64,000 nt of DNA from Symsagittifera roscoffensis (lineage: Eukaryota > Xenacoelomorpha > Acoela > Convolutidae): the NCBI RefSeq assembly GCF_963678635.1, contig NC_087062.1, positions 56,063,970 through 56,127,969 on the forward strand, read 5' to 3'. Position numbers and translations under genes: made by a program. Shown here piece by piece: positions 1 to 9,307 of this stretch. Each line of letters opens with the position of its first letter. Position 1 is the first letter of the stretch. The notes beneath the pieces are model-generated. The model was not told where the DNA came from. It worked only from the letters and a program-made list of their open reading frames with translations, and made no database searches.

Positions 1-2
1 TG

Positions 3-1505
3 GGAGACTACGTATGGGTATTTCAGAACGTTATACCACCAAAAGGGACAAAGAAGCTCCTAAAAAAGTGGAGGGGACCCTTCATGATTACAGAGGTGCA
101 TCAGGAGGGACGCTTTTATAGACTGAGTACTGGCCGAGCCGCCCACTACGAGAACATCAAGCCACACAATCTATCGACAGAAGACTGGTGTATACCTGCA
201 GACATGGAAGAAGGGGATTATCTAATCATGAATCCTGCTTGTGAGGTCAATGAAAAAGGCACCAGGGAGAAGAACGATGGAAACGAAGTCGTAGAGGAAG
301 GTACGGATACACCGCTGGACCTGGATCCAAACGAACAGATCGAAGCGGACGATGAAACCTTACCCTACGCAGAGGAAGATTGGCAGGATCCCGAACAGAT
401 AGAGGTTCCCAAGAACTTGGAACCGGATCTTCCGTTCACCATACAGACTCGTCAGAAGGACGGGATGAGATCAAGAAAGAAATTCAATCCTTACGGCGAC
501 GACTTTGTAGTGGATAGGATAAATCTAAAGAAGATAGTGGAGGAAGTAGTGGGTCTAGAGGAGATAACGGTGTCGCAAGACATTGACATAGTCGATGATC
601 ACGACGATGAGTGGGTTGACGACTGGTCGAAACCCGAGGTAGAATTCGACGATGAGCAACAGCAGTCATATGAACAAGACCTGACGAAGCTGCGTGTCTT
701 AGAGTGGCTGAATGAAACGACCTCGGATCCAGAGGAGACCAGCGTCACGATTCAAGACGTAGATCGTGAAAGCATGAAATACATCAAGACTGAACGAGAT
801 GATCCTTCCTGGGCTGCCCAGGAAGGACGACTACTCATTCCAGCTTCTAACCTTGACTTGATACCCGGTATGCGATCGACGGGGACGTCGATGGATATTT
901 TTGTCCGGGGAGTGGGGGTAGGACTTACCCACACTGAAAACTTGATAATAAAAAAATTAAGAACAGCAAGAGAAACAGGAGACTTAGAAGCAGAAACAGG
1001 CGAAGAACTTAAGAAACCTGACATAGGCAGGGTAGTTGAGTCATATTTTAACTTACCAACTGAATATTCTAGTAACATAGTACTAACAGACAGTGATTTC
1101 ATACTCACAAACAGAATATGTGCGATAGCAATCACCGCAGACATGAGTTTTAGGACAGCGTTAGCGTCAGATTTTAAGAGAGAATACAAAAACGTGGAAT
1201 TCCTTTGGAAGCAAAGACCAGGGATAGGAGGCGTGGCAGCCTTACCTCCGGCGACGTCGCAGATACCGGGAAAATACTTGTGCTTCTTGGTAACGTGGGC
1301 GACGGAGAAGCAGCACGTGGACCCAGAGAACCTAGTCTTGTCTTTGACGAGGCTGAGGGACTTCCTTGTCGAAATGGACGTGAAGGAGCTCTCGCTTCCA
1401 GTGTACGATCCAAACAGAGGAAGACTGCATCCTCGGGAATTGTACGCGCTTGTACACGTGATATTCTCAGATACGAACATACAAGTATATCTACATAAGA
1501 AATAA
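3..1505 (+). CDS. Pol C-terminus of element A: integrase tail plus macro domain (partial)
   Basis: This frame is open from the window edge to a TAA at 1503-1505. The first 50 or so codons are the GPY/F-type tail of a Ty3/gypsy integrase (VWVFQ, KKWRGPFMITEV, YRLSTGR, HYENIKPHN). A long acidic linker follows, rich in D and E. The last 145 residues (about 1072-1503) look like a macro domain of the OARD1/TARG1 type: a predicted beta strand into ITADMSFRTALASDFKREY, then GKYLCFLVTWATEKQ, ENLVLSLTRLRDF, LSLPVYD and VIFSDTNIQVYLHK. The same segment in B is 26065-26500. Residues at positions I align with the TARG1 catalytic Lys and Asp are not conserved, so binding without hydrolysis is possible. 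The domain name rests on recalled motif order, not on a search. Confidence 0.75.
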   Translation, partial: GDYVWVFQNVIPPKGTKKLLKKWRGPFMITEVHQEGRFYRLSTGRAAHYENIKPHNLSTEDWCIPADMEEGDYLIMNPACEVNEKGTREKNDGNEVVEEGTDTPLDLDPNEQIEADDETLPYAEEDWQDPEQIEVPKNLEPDLPFTIQTRQKDGMRSRKKFNPYGDDFVVDRINLKKIVEEVVGLEEITVSQDIDIVDDHDDEWVDDWSKPEVEFDDEQQQSYEQDLTKLRVLEWLNETTSDPEETSVTIQDVDRESMKYIKTERDDPSWAAQEGRLLIPASNLDLIPGMRSTGTSMDIFVRGVGVGLTHTENLIIKKLRTARETGDLEAETGEELKKPDIGRVVESYFNLPTEYSSNIVLTDSDFILTNRICAIAITADMSFRTALASDFKREYKNVEFLWKQRPGIGGVAALPPATSQIPGKYLCFLVTWATEKQHVDPENLVLSLTRLRDFLVEMDVKELSLPVYDPNRGRLHPRELYALVHVIFSDTNIQVYLHKK

Positions 1506-1849
1506 TACTTAAGTATAGGCTGAGTGATGTGCGAGAGAGTGTTAGGAAAAGACTAAGTTGTATGTAATATGTGATATGTGTGTAATGTTATGTTATGTTA
1601 TGTGTTAGGTTATTAAGATCATGGGTAAGTAGGGGTTAGTGACCATGAACAACTAGATGACGATCTTGGGAATAGATCCAAAGTTTGGACTGTCCAATCT
1701 GTTTTTAAGCAAATTTTAACGATATATGTTAAAGTGAAACAGATAAGTGTGATATTCGTGATTTCTTTTCTAGATCCTGATTGATCATTTAAATTACTCA
1801 TTTGAGTCAAATAATCGAATCGAATCAAATCAAACTTGAAAAGAATAGA
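1506..1849 (+). other. Gap between pol and ORF2 of element A
   Basis: This is non-coding DNA between the pol stop and the ORF2 start. It contains short TGTTA-type repeats and a good splice-donor-like sequence (GGGTAAGTAGG near 1622) that recurs in element B near 26613. B carries an extra insertion of about 70 bp in the matching gap (about 26690-26764). I see no gene here. Confidence 0.6.
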
Positions 1850-2015
1850 ATGGACAACTTCAACCTGGATGAATTGATGGACCTGGCAGAGGCATATATA
1901 GGACCGATGATAGATGCGATCTATCGTCGGCTGATCGATCGAGACTTCGCTCTGGAGGACCCAGAGGTAGTCATGTTGCTGACCGCCCTGATCAACATCT
2001 TGGGGCACGACAACC

Positions 2016-5000
2016 GTGGGGACCGCCCCGGAAGTCCTGTTGATGGCAGCATATGGAGAAAGAGGAGTACTAGACCGCCCAAACATGAGAGTGATGAGGT
2101 GGAGAAACGGGGCTCTCTCAGGGAGTGACTTGGCGAATGAGCCTGGATTGGGAAGTTCTAGGACCTACCAACCAGGTGAGATACCTATGCCCTCCAAGCC
2201 CAAACCTGGGCTGACGAGAATGCATCGGGAGATGAACAGCGAGGCGACCTCGTCTGGTTCACCACTGAGAGCAGCTGTGCCACCAAAAAGGGCGAAAGTA
2301 GCACAGAAGGTTCAGATGAACCAAACCATGCAAGATCTGGACGAGATGAACGATCAGCTGAGAAGTACGAAGAAGGAGCTGGACGAGATGACCAGAAGCA
2401 TGCTCCAGATGGAGGAAGATCGGGACATGTGGAGAAAGTTGTTTGAAGACTGCAACAAAAAGCAGGGTCAAGAGATTGAGCGCTTAAGGCAGGAATACAA
2501 AGAGCGATCGGAGCAGGTGGCGTTGACAACGGCCGTGGAGAAGGTGATACCTGCAAGGGATATTCCTCGTGGGCAGTCCCCGATGGAGCTCTTGACGCCT
2601 CGAGAAATGAGTCAAACAACGGAGACACGGCTCCCAGCAGAGACAAATCGAGTAACAATCCCGGATCCTAGTGACACCTTGGGTGATCCCGTCGTAGAAC
2701 AGACAGTGAGAAAGCTGATAGAGACAGCTGGACGACTGGTCGCTAACAAGAATGCGCCAGGTTCCGGGGTGACTGCACCCTATGGAACGATTGACGATAC
2801 GGGCAGAGTACAACTCTCCCAGACCGTGATCAGACAAGGGGTAAGTAACGTGACACCACTCATGGGGAGCTCGAGAATCCCAGAGAGGAAAGTACGAAAG
2901 ATGCCAGCGAAGAAAGTGTCTCGCATAATAGACGTGCAGAAGAATAATCAATTGAAATATAATTTCACGGGAGTTCCGGAGACAGATCCGAGGGCCTGCT
3001 TCAATCGAGCTACCTGGAGCCCGGCTGTGAACCTGCAGCAACCACCACTCGGGACATCTCATCTGATATTGGGAGACAGCTTAGTCAGAGTGCTGTCGAA
3101 TTTGAGGACCTCGTGGGTCACCACGGTGATGGCCTTTGGAGGCGCGACGATAGCCCAATTATATCGGATGGTGGAACTGATGAATCCAGGGAAGATTCCC
3201 AATGTGATGATCTTAGTTGGGACGAATGACATCTCCAGAGGTTCAGAGGAGCAGGAAGCACTATGGGAGTCAATGATGGTGTGTTTGCTTACTACCCTCT
3301 GGCAGAAATTCAGTTGCGCGGTATTGACCGTTTGCACTGTGCCAATGAACGTGAGAAGCCTGACAGCCTCAGGAAGAAGGCACAACGAGGGAGTCGTAAG
3401 ATGGAACAACATCTTGAGGAACCTAGCAAGTCGAAATGCCGAAAGAATGATCCTCATGGACATCGAACATGAGTTGAGAGCCATGGATCAGGCCAGACTG
3501 ACCGCAGATGGCATCCACTTCGACAGTATTGAAGGACAAGCTTGGTTGAATCGAGTCTTCCAAGAGCGGTTGGACGAGCTGGAAGCAGAACTCTTTGACA
3601 CAGGAGTGCTGAAGGGAGAAGGAACAGTGAGTAACGCGGTGATTACCACCTTTGTGCCTCCTAGCTTGGAAACACGCTTGGGTACGGTCCCGGCCGTCAC
3701 GAACTACAGGCAACAAAGCTCCAGCGAACCAGGTCGAAGAACAGACGTACAGGATCGATTGGGAGAAGCGCCGATGAGGAGGACTATTCATCCTAGGAGA
3801 AGAATAGGACCTGTCAACCCAATCGAAGAGACATCAGGCACATCTAGATCGGACACTAGATCGGAGACGACGAGTACCAGTCGAGAGGAGAGACCGAGCA
3901 GAGGCTCATTGATGTGGTCGAGACCCATACCGTCTCCCTGGCATATATACAAAGACGAACTAATGAAGCTGGATCTCCAGAGAGTAAGCTTCATCGAAGA
4001 TGCAAGGAGGATGCTGAATGGAGGGATGCTATCCGTCAGCAAATTGTACTCGATAACCGGCGTAGACTGGTTGATAGCCGCTAGCATAAATTTCAGCTCC
4101 ACGACGGCCTTGAGATTTGCTGACTTGGAGGGACTGCCTTCTAACAACACGATGGGACCAGTGAATGCGAGACCGTTGCAAGATGTAAGACTGAATCATG
4201 ATGAAGGGAATCGTGAAGAGAGACCAGGAAGATTCCTGACAACGAGAGCGCCGATTGGACAACACGTGAAGATATTCAGGCAGCTGACGGCACCACCTGG
4301 TCATGTGAAGGAAAGAGTGTACCCAAAACTAGTGAACCAAGATGGTGATGCCCAGAGATATGGCGGATTGACAACGATAAAGAAAGATGAAACCATCTTC
4401 GCCGCCTATGACAAAGCAGAGATGAGGAAGGCCAAGATTATGGTAGTAGCGAATTCAGAGTACACTTCCAAGTCTTTGTTTTGGCCGGACGTCATAATGT
4501 TGGCAGCGGTCGACCTGGACCTACTGCAATCAGTATCTTTGGCTATAGGGGTACAAAGGCAGACGGACATGAATCCAATTACGATTGTGTTTGCTGGCAT
4601 CAATGACCATCTACACAGTAGAGGTTTTCTGAGCAGACTCAGAGATCCTACAACAGCAGAGAACGCTGTATGGCCAGCGATAAAAGACATCCTTGAGTCG
4701 ATGGGTGAAGTGGTGGATGCGACGAAGGAGGGGTCATTCAATAAAGTGGCATTGAGAGTAGTATTTGCGTTGTCTCCGGGATATGCACATCTCCCGGATG
4801 GACTGAAATTCGTGCATGCAATTGTAGCCTTACTCTCGGAAGGAAAATATGATGTGATCATATCAGCCCCGAATCGCCTGATAGAAATGGAGAATCTGAG
4901 GCCACTTAAGGCTGAACTGCCTGCAGTATGGTCAGATATCTCAAACGCGATGAGAGGATTCAAGGACCACACGCTACACATGTTAGTGTTGGACGAAGTG

Positions 5001-5138
5001 CTGGGGTTGGAACTGTCCAATTTCAGTCGACAACTCAAACTGAAACCGGGAATAGACGACGACCATCGAGTGATCACGGCAATGTCCAACGACTTATGGT
5101 TCCGAGCAATGGAAGTGGCAAATGAAGACACCAGATGA
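2016..5138 (+). CDS. ORF2 segment of element A: coiled coil, SGNH hydrolase domain, second SGNH-like module
   Basis: This is the longest open piece of ORF2 in A. A charged coiled coil with many KELDEM and EDRDMWRKLF-type heptads comes first (about 2320-2520). An SGNH/GDSL-family domain follows at about 3060-3600. Block I is LILGDSLVR (GDS at 3072-3080), a glycine block is FGGATIAQL, block III is LVGTNDISR (GTND at 3219-3230), and block V is DGIHF (Asp 3507-3509, His 3516-3518). Ser, Asp and His are all present, so the fold could be catalytic as an esterase or acyl hydrolase; the substrate is unknown. Around 4430-4900 a second stretch (VFAGINDHLHSRG, then VVFALSPGY) resembles the block III region of the same fold but lacks a GDS. 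The frame ends at a TGA where B has an Arg codon. Confidence 0.75.
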   Translation: MGTAPEVLLMAAYGERGVLDRPNMRVMRWRNGALSGSDLANEPGLGSSRTYQPGEIPMPSKPKPGLTRMHREMNSEATSSGSPLRAAVPPKRAKVAQKVQMNQTMQDLDEMNDQLRSTKKELDEMTRSMLQMEEDRDMWRKLFEDCNKKQGQEIERLRQEYKERSEQVALTTAVEKVIPARDIPRGQSPMELLTPREMSQTTETRLPAETNRVTIPDPSDTLGDPVVEQTVRKLIETAGRLVANKNAPGSGVTAPYGTIDDTGRVQLSQTVIRQGVSNVTPLMGSSRIPERKVRKMPAKKVSRIIDVQKNNQLKYNFTGVPETDPRACFNRATWSPAVNLQQPPLGTSHLILGDSLVRVLSNLRTSWVTTVMAFGGATIAQLYRMVELMNPGKIPNVMILVGTNDISRGSEEQEALWESMMVCLLTTLWQKFSCAVLTVCTVPMNVRSLTASGRRHNEGVVRWNNILRNLASRNAERMILMDIEHELRAMDQARLTADGIHFDSIEGQAWLNRVFQERLDELEAELFDTGVLKGEGTVSNAVITTFVPPSLETRLGTVPAVTNYRQQSSSEPGRRTDVQDRLGEAPMRRTIHPRRRIGPVNPIEETSGTSRSDTRSETTSTSREERPSRGSLMWSRPIPSPWHIYKDELMKLDLQRVSFIEDARRMLNGGMLSVSKLYSITGVDWLIAASINFSSTTALRFADLEGLPSNNTMGPVNARPLQDVRLNHDEGNREERPGRFLTTRAPIGQHVKIFRQLTAPPGHVKERVYPKLVNQDGDAQRYGGLTTIKKDETIFAAYDKAEMRKAKIMVVANSEYTSKSLFWPDVIMLAAVDLDLLQSVSLAIGVQRQTDMNPITIVFAGINDHLHSRGFLSRLRDPTTAENAVWPAIKDILESMGEVVDATKEGSFNKVALRVVFALSPGYAHLPDGLKFVHAIVALLSEGKYDVIISAPNRLIEMENLRPLKAELPAVWSDISNAMRGFKDHTLHMLVLDEVLGLELSNFSRQLKLKPGIDDDHRVITAMSNDLWFRAMEVANEDTR

Positions 5139-5174
5139 AAAAATTCACTAGAGACGAGAGCTCATCTGGAGGCG

Positions 5175-5516
5175 ATGGTTCTGAGAACCAAGCCGGAAGC
5201 CAACCAGTGGCTAAACCTGAACCCTAGGGTAGCGGCATTGGGTGCAGATGCTTTTCAGCAAGGCCCCGTAATAATCACGAAGATACATGCCTACTTGTTG
5301 AAGGAGGTGAACCTGGCGGAAAATGCCGGAGAAAAGACCGCTGAGTTTGTGAACAGAATGTGTCAGATTACTCTGGAAACCTTCTGGACCCAGGAAGTGA
5401 AAGGTCAGGAGGGCTTTGAAAGGACAGACAGCATGCTAGAAGGGTTGGGAGCCGGATGGACCGCGTCCTTCTTGGCAAAAGTTTACCCGAAAGTCTCGCA
5501 CTATTTGATAAAGTAA
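5175..5516 (+). CDS. Short ORF2 piece of element A between two nonsense codons
   Basis: This piece lies in the same frame as the preceding segment and is bounded by the TGA at 5136-5138 and a TAA at 5514-5516. It matches the protein of B around 29740-30088 (HLEAMVLRTKPEANQWL onward) almost residue for residue. At the closing stop B has a Glu codon. The stretch is helical and charged, and I do not recognise a domain. Confidence 0.6.
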   Translation: MVLRTKPEANQWLNLNPRVAALGADAFQQGPVIITKIHAYLLKEVNLAENAGEKTAEFVNRMCQITLETFWTQEVKGQEGFERTDSMLEGLGAGWTASFLAKVYPKVSHYLIK

Positions 5517-5531
5517 TTCCTCCAAGCAGTA

Positions 5532-7094
5532 GTGAGAGTATCGATACTGGAACTAATAGCCTTGTTCGTGACATTCGGAGCGGAGAGTTTCGTGAAAGGA
5601 CCGGCGATACTGCTCACCGATGGAATACAGAATCTGCGGCTAGATGGACTTCTGACATTGATCGCAATTACCCACGGAAACTTGGGAGGAGTAATGAAAC
5701 TGGCACGTTGTCCAGAGCAGATGAAAGAGAGAGTGAGGAACTTGGATATGAAGAAATCCACGGACTCGTGGAACAAGATAAGAGACCTGAGACACACTCT
5801 TATCCAATATCTCTTACAGCAAAATCGCTTTGGAACGGGAGAAGACGAGACGATTGAAAGAGAGGAAGATGTTAGACGACATGTTGGAGGCATGCCGCTA
5901 TTGACGGATCTGAGCTTGGCTATGAGAACCGATCCCTTGGCGCTGATCAGAGGAGTCACGGAGTTCGTGACAGTGATCTATGGACCAGCAGTCACGTTTG
6001 CGTTCCCTGACGTTAAAGTGGAAGCATATAGGAGGTCGGTGCTGCACCTGAACCTCATATCGGCAGTGGACGGTAGTACACTGAACTGGTGTGAGCAGCA
6101 CACATTGCGGGAGCTCATGAGTGAAGATCTGTTATTTGCGAAAATATCGGAGTCAGAGATGACAGTCATCAATTTTGACGATCACTTCCGTGACCGCATG
6201 GGAGAAGTAGAAAGAGGACACATCGAGGTGTTTCCAAAGCTTTGGAATCTGAGACCCTATGACAAAACGAATGGTGAAATAACCAGAGTACCTCGTCTCA
6301 CTGCAGCATATCACAAAGTGAGAGAAGAGACGAAGGACTGGGGCGATTACAAGAAGCTACCGGAGGCAATCCCTGAATTCCCTCTGATAAGAAGGATGTT
6401 GCTCGGAGCAGTCTCCGTGGTACAGACTCCTAGATTGGGAGCATTCGAAGCCAATGAAAGGAGAGTAGGGAATTTCGTGGGAACGATGGATCCGTACTTC
6501 GTAGGGAGAAATGCCGCCGTGTTACAGTACACACGATTTGCATACACGGATCAAGCGACGAGAAGGCGAATAAGCAACGCCGCGACTCCCAAGCCTGGAA
6601 GATTTGATGAGGAATGGAAGGAATTAGGCTTAGCTCCGATGAGGATGAGAGGCAGGACCGAATTGCCTGAAGCCTCATTAATCCTGACCAGTGTGAAAAA
6701 GGAGATGAAAGTGGGAGGAATATTGCAGACGAGAACTTTCCTAGCACCCTTCGGCTGCGAAGAAATCAAAGTGGTCCATGGAGAAGAGGAAGACGACAGG
6801 GCATCGACAGGAGGAACATCCAGCCTGGATTTCAATATCTTCAGTGATCTTGAGAATAATGCAGACACGTTGGAAACGACTGAGCCATTGGATGAACGCA
6901 TCTCGACACTGGAGCCTTCGTCAGCCTTTATGGAAATGAAACGGAATTTGCCGGAGAGCAGCTCTCCTGGCAATTCAAGAAATAACGACCAGAGAATCCT
7001 CATGGAATCACCTCGGAGGAGAAGAATAGAGGCCTCAGCCAGAATACCTTTCTTGGGAACGCTGCCCGAAGAAGAATGGGAAGTACATCACTGA
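5532..7094 (+). CDS. Middle ORF2 piece of element A, function unknown
   Basis: This continues ORF2 in the same frame after the TAA at 5514-5516. It spans the point where B has its one-base frameshift (about 30585), and A reads through there without a break, so A confirms that B's two ORF2 halves were one protein. Conserved landmarks shared with B are LNWCEQH, YKKLPEAIPEFPLIRRML and QYTRFAYTDQATRRR. Near 6792 about 160 bp present in B and in the later duplicate copy are missing. The piece ends at a TGA where B has an Arg codon. I recognise no domain. Confidence 0.6.
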   Translation: MRVSILELIALFVTFGAESFVKGPAILLTDGIQNLRLDGLLTLIAITHGNLGGVMKLARCPEQMKERVRNLDMKKSTDSWNKIRDLRHTLIQYLLQQNRFGTGEDETIEREEDVRRHVGGMPLLTDLSLAMRTDPLALIRGVTEFVTVIYGPAVTFAFPDVKVEAYRRSVLHLNLISAVDGSTLNWCEQHTLRELMSEDLLFAKISESEMTVINFDDHFRDRMGEVERGHIEVFPKLWNLRPYDKTNGEITRVPRLTAAYHKVREETKDWGDYKKLPEAIPEFPLIRRMLLGAVSVVQTPRLGAFEANERRVGNFVGTMDPYFVGRNAAVLQYTRFAYTDQATRRRISNAATPKPGRFDEEWKELGLAPMRMRGRTELPEASLILTSVKKEMKVGGILQTRTFLAPFGCEEIKVVHGEEEDDRASTGGTSSLDFNIFSDLENNADTLETTEPLDERISTLEPSSAFMEMKRNLPESSSPGNSRNNDQRILMESPRRRRIEASARIPFLGTLPEEEWEVHH

Positions 7095-9290
7095 GACCAC
7101 GAGAGTAGGACGGGATGCAAGCTGGACAGAGTGGCGTTTATGGAAGAAGTCTGGGTCGTGGTTCAAAGCTATGGGACCCAGTCTATTCTAAAAACGGGTC
7201 TCAACCAACCCTTGATGAGAGAAGTGCTTGACAAGCTTGATGAGTGTGAAGGGAGACTGAGTGAGTTGTTGATCGACTCAGCCACTGATGAGAGTGAAAC
7301 GAATTCTCCCATCAAGATGACACCGCAGGACGATGAAGGAGAGGTGGTGTATCTGTCAAGAACGAGGAGAGGGACGATGCGATCAAAAATGGTGATTGAT
7401 AAAATCAATGCGATGAAAATGAAGTTAGGCAGCAGAGTGATGCCGAGGAGAGTTGGAAAGACGAAGGTGGATTCAGAAATATCGATGAAAGCTGGTAACT
7501 CAGCGAAAAGGAAACGAGTTGAGGAGGTCATGGATTTGGGGCAAGGTGACTATCAATTGCCTGGCACAGATAAAATGTTGACTGATATAGCGATGGTGCC
7601 ACCCATTCTCATGGCGGGAATAAAGTCAACAGGTTATAAATCCAAAAGGAGTGACCGCACTCTGACTGGAGCAACCTTAGAAAAGGAAATACTCAGCCAA
7701 TGTGGAGAGAGCACAATGAAAGGCTTTAAGCCATCTCCCATGAATCACGGAAAGGGAAATGTCGCAAGACAACTAGTACCCGTGGAATATAACCGACTGA
7801 CAGTATCAGAGGCTGTGTCGATAAATGAACCTGCAGGTGGATATATGGAAATGTTGGAGTACCGAAACTCGGCTAGAGTACGTGATGACTCTGGAAGACA
7901 AGAGTGCCATGGAGGGTTATCTAGAGACAATGTTGCAAGGCACCACCCTCAAGCAGAAGGCGTACGGGACTTTAGCGTCGTCTGAGATACAGGCGGAAAC
8001 GATCGAGCAGTTAGTGAGCCTTCCATGGAAAGCAGTAGTGTTGAGGTATTTCGAAGAAGAAATGAGGACTACGCCAAGAATACATGCTCTCGTGGCAGTA
8101 CCTTACGTAAGAACAGAGTTACAACTCAGGTTCGCCTGGAGCATGATGGGACGCCGCGACTCCCAAGCCTGGAAGATTTGATGAGGAATGGAAGGAATTA
8201 GGCTTAGCTCCGATGAGGATGAGAGGCAGGACCGAATTGCCTGAAGCCTCATTAATCCTGACCAGTGTGAAAAAGGAGATGAAAGTGGGAGGAATATTGC
8301 AGACGAGAACTTTCCTAGCACCCTTCGGCTGCGAAGAAATCAAAGTGGTCCATGGCGAAGAGGAAGATAAATCGGCCGGTACACTGCTCATACCGAAATT
8401 CCAGGAAGAAGCCGACAATGACGAACAAGGACCATCGAGCCCGAACAAAGATAAGCCAGAAGGAAATGACGGACAGGGTGGAAGTCGTCAAACCGAAGAA
8501 CCCATGCAACAAGATCAAGCTGGTGGGGAAGACGACAGGGCATCGACAGGAGGAACATCCAGCCTGGATTTCAATATATTCAGTGATCTTGAGAATAATG
8601 CAGACACGTTGGAAACGACTGAGCCATTGGATGAACGCATCTCGACACTGGAGCCTTCGTCAGCCTTTAGGGAAATGAAACGGAATTTGCCGGAGAGCAG
8701 CTCTCCTGGCAATTCAAGAAATAACGACCAGAGAATCCTCATGGAATCACCTCGGAGGAGAAGAATAGAGGCCTCAGCCAGAGTACCTTTCTTGGGAACG
8801 CTGCCCGAAGAAGAATGGGAAGTACATCACCGAGACCACGAGAGTAGGACGGGATGCAAGCTGGACAGAGTGGCGTTTATGGAAGAAGTCTGGACCGTGG
8901 TTCAAAGCTATGGGACCCAGTCTATTCTAAAAACGGGTCTCAACCAACCCTTGATGAGAGAAGTGCTTGACAAGCTTGATGAGTGTGAAGGGAGACTGAG
9001 GGAGTTGTTGATCGACTCAGCCACTGATGAGAGTGAATCGAATTCTCCCATCAAGATGACACCGCAGGACGATGAAGGAGAGGTGGTGTATCTGTCAAGA
9101 ACGAGGAGAGGGACGATGCGATCGAAATTGGTGATTGATAAGATCAATGCGATGAAAATGAAGTTAGGCAGCAGAGTGATGCCGAGGAGAGTAGGAAAGA
9201 CGAAGGTGGATTCGGAGATATCGATGAAAGCTGTCACATCAGCGAAAAGGAAACAAGTCGAAGAAGTCATGGATTTGGGACAAAGTGTAT
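6577..9290 (+). repeat. Internal direct duplication inside ORF2 of element A
   Basis: The segment starting ACGCCGCGACTCCCAAGCC occurs at 6577 and again at 8151. The first copy runs on to sequence matching B up to about 32890. Then the element jumps back to a second copy, which matches B from about 31150 to 32290 and finally skips to B about 33850. The first copy lacks a roughly 160-bp block that the second copy keeps. The two copies are very similar at the start but differ more near their ends (7490-7540 against 9230-9285). This mosaic pattern fits template switching between related RNAs better than simple slippage. Confidence 0.8.
7131..7985 (+). CDS. ORF2 piece of element A with frameshifted end
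   Basis: This is in frame with the previous piece after the TGA at 7092-7094. It matches B from about 31880 to 32620 (IQSYGTQSILKTGLNQPLM, KLGSRVMPRR and others). A 2-bp loss near 7886 shifts the frame, and the last 35 or so residues are out of register. The true register continues in the overlapping frame that ends at 8181. It is a basic, helix-rich segment without a recognisable domain. Confidence 0.55.
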   Translation: MAFMEEVWVVVQSYGTQSILKTGLNQPLMREVLDKLDECEGRLSELLIDSATDESETNSPIKMTPQDDEGEVVYLSRTRRGTMRSKMVIDKINAMKMKLGSRVMPRRVGKTKVDSEISMKAGNSAKRKRVEEVMDLGQGDYQLPGTDKMLTDIAMVPPILMAGIKSTGYKSKRSDRTLTGATLEKEILSQCGESTMKGFKPSPMNHGKGNVARQLVPVEYNRLTVSEAVSINEPAGGYMEMLEYRNSARVRDDSGRQECHGGLSRDNVARHHPQAEGVRDFSVV

Positions 9291-9307
9291 TCCACTGGAC
9301 TGTGTGA
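8213..9307 (+). CDS. Duplicated ORF2 piece of element A
   Basis: This is the second copy of the segment first seen from 6577. It repeats the acidic, low-complexity stretch (GEEEDKSAGTLL, QDQAGGEDDRAST) and the SILKTGLNQPLM region. Unlike the first copy it keeps the block of about 160 bp seen in B at 31368-31528. It ends at a deletion junction near 9290 that joins sequence matching B 32287 to sequence matching B about 33852. The last residues are out of frame. Confidence 0.55.
   Translation: MRMRGRTELPEASLILTSVKKEMKVGGILQTRTFLAPFGCEEIKVVHGEEEDKSAGTLLIPKFQEEADNDEQGPSSPNKDKPEGNDGQGGSRQTEEPMQQDQAGGEDDRASTGGTSSLDFNIFSDLENNADTLETTEPLDERISTLEPSSAFREMKRNLPESSSPGNSRNNDQRILMESPRRRRIEASARVPFLGTLPEEEWEVHHRDHESRTGCKLDRVAFMEEVWTVVQSYGTQSILKTGLNQPLMREVLDKLDECEGRLRELLIDSATDESESNSPIKMTPQDDEGEVVYLSRTRRGTMRSKLVIDKINAMKMKLGSRVMPRRVGKTKVDSEISMKAVTSAKRKQVEEVMDLGQSVFHWTV

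Noticed and set aside
752-1480. Long minus-strand frames opposite pol and ORF2 (for example 752-1480, 25746-26474)
   Set aside because: They mirror well-supported coding frames and are explained by codon bias on the plus strand.
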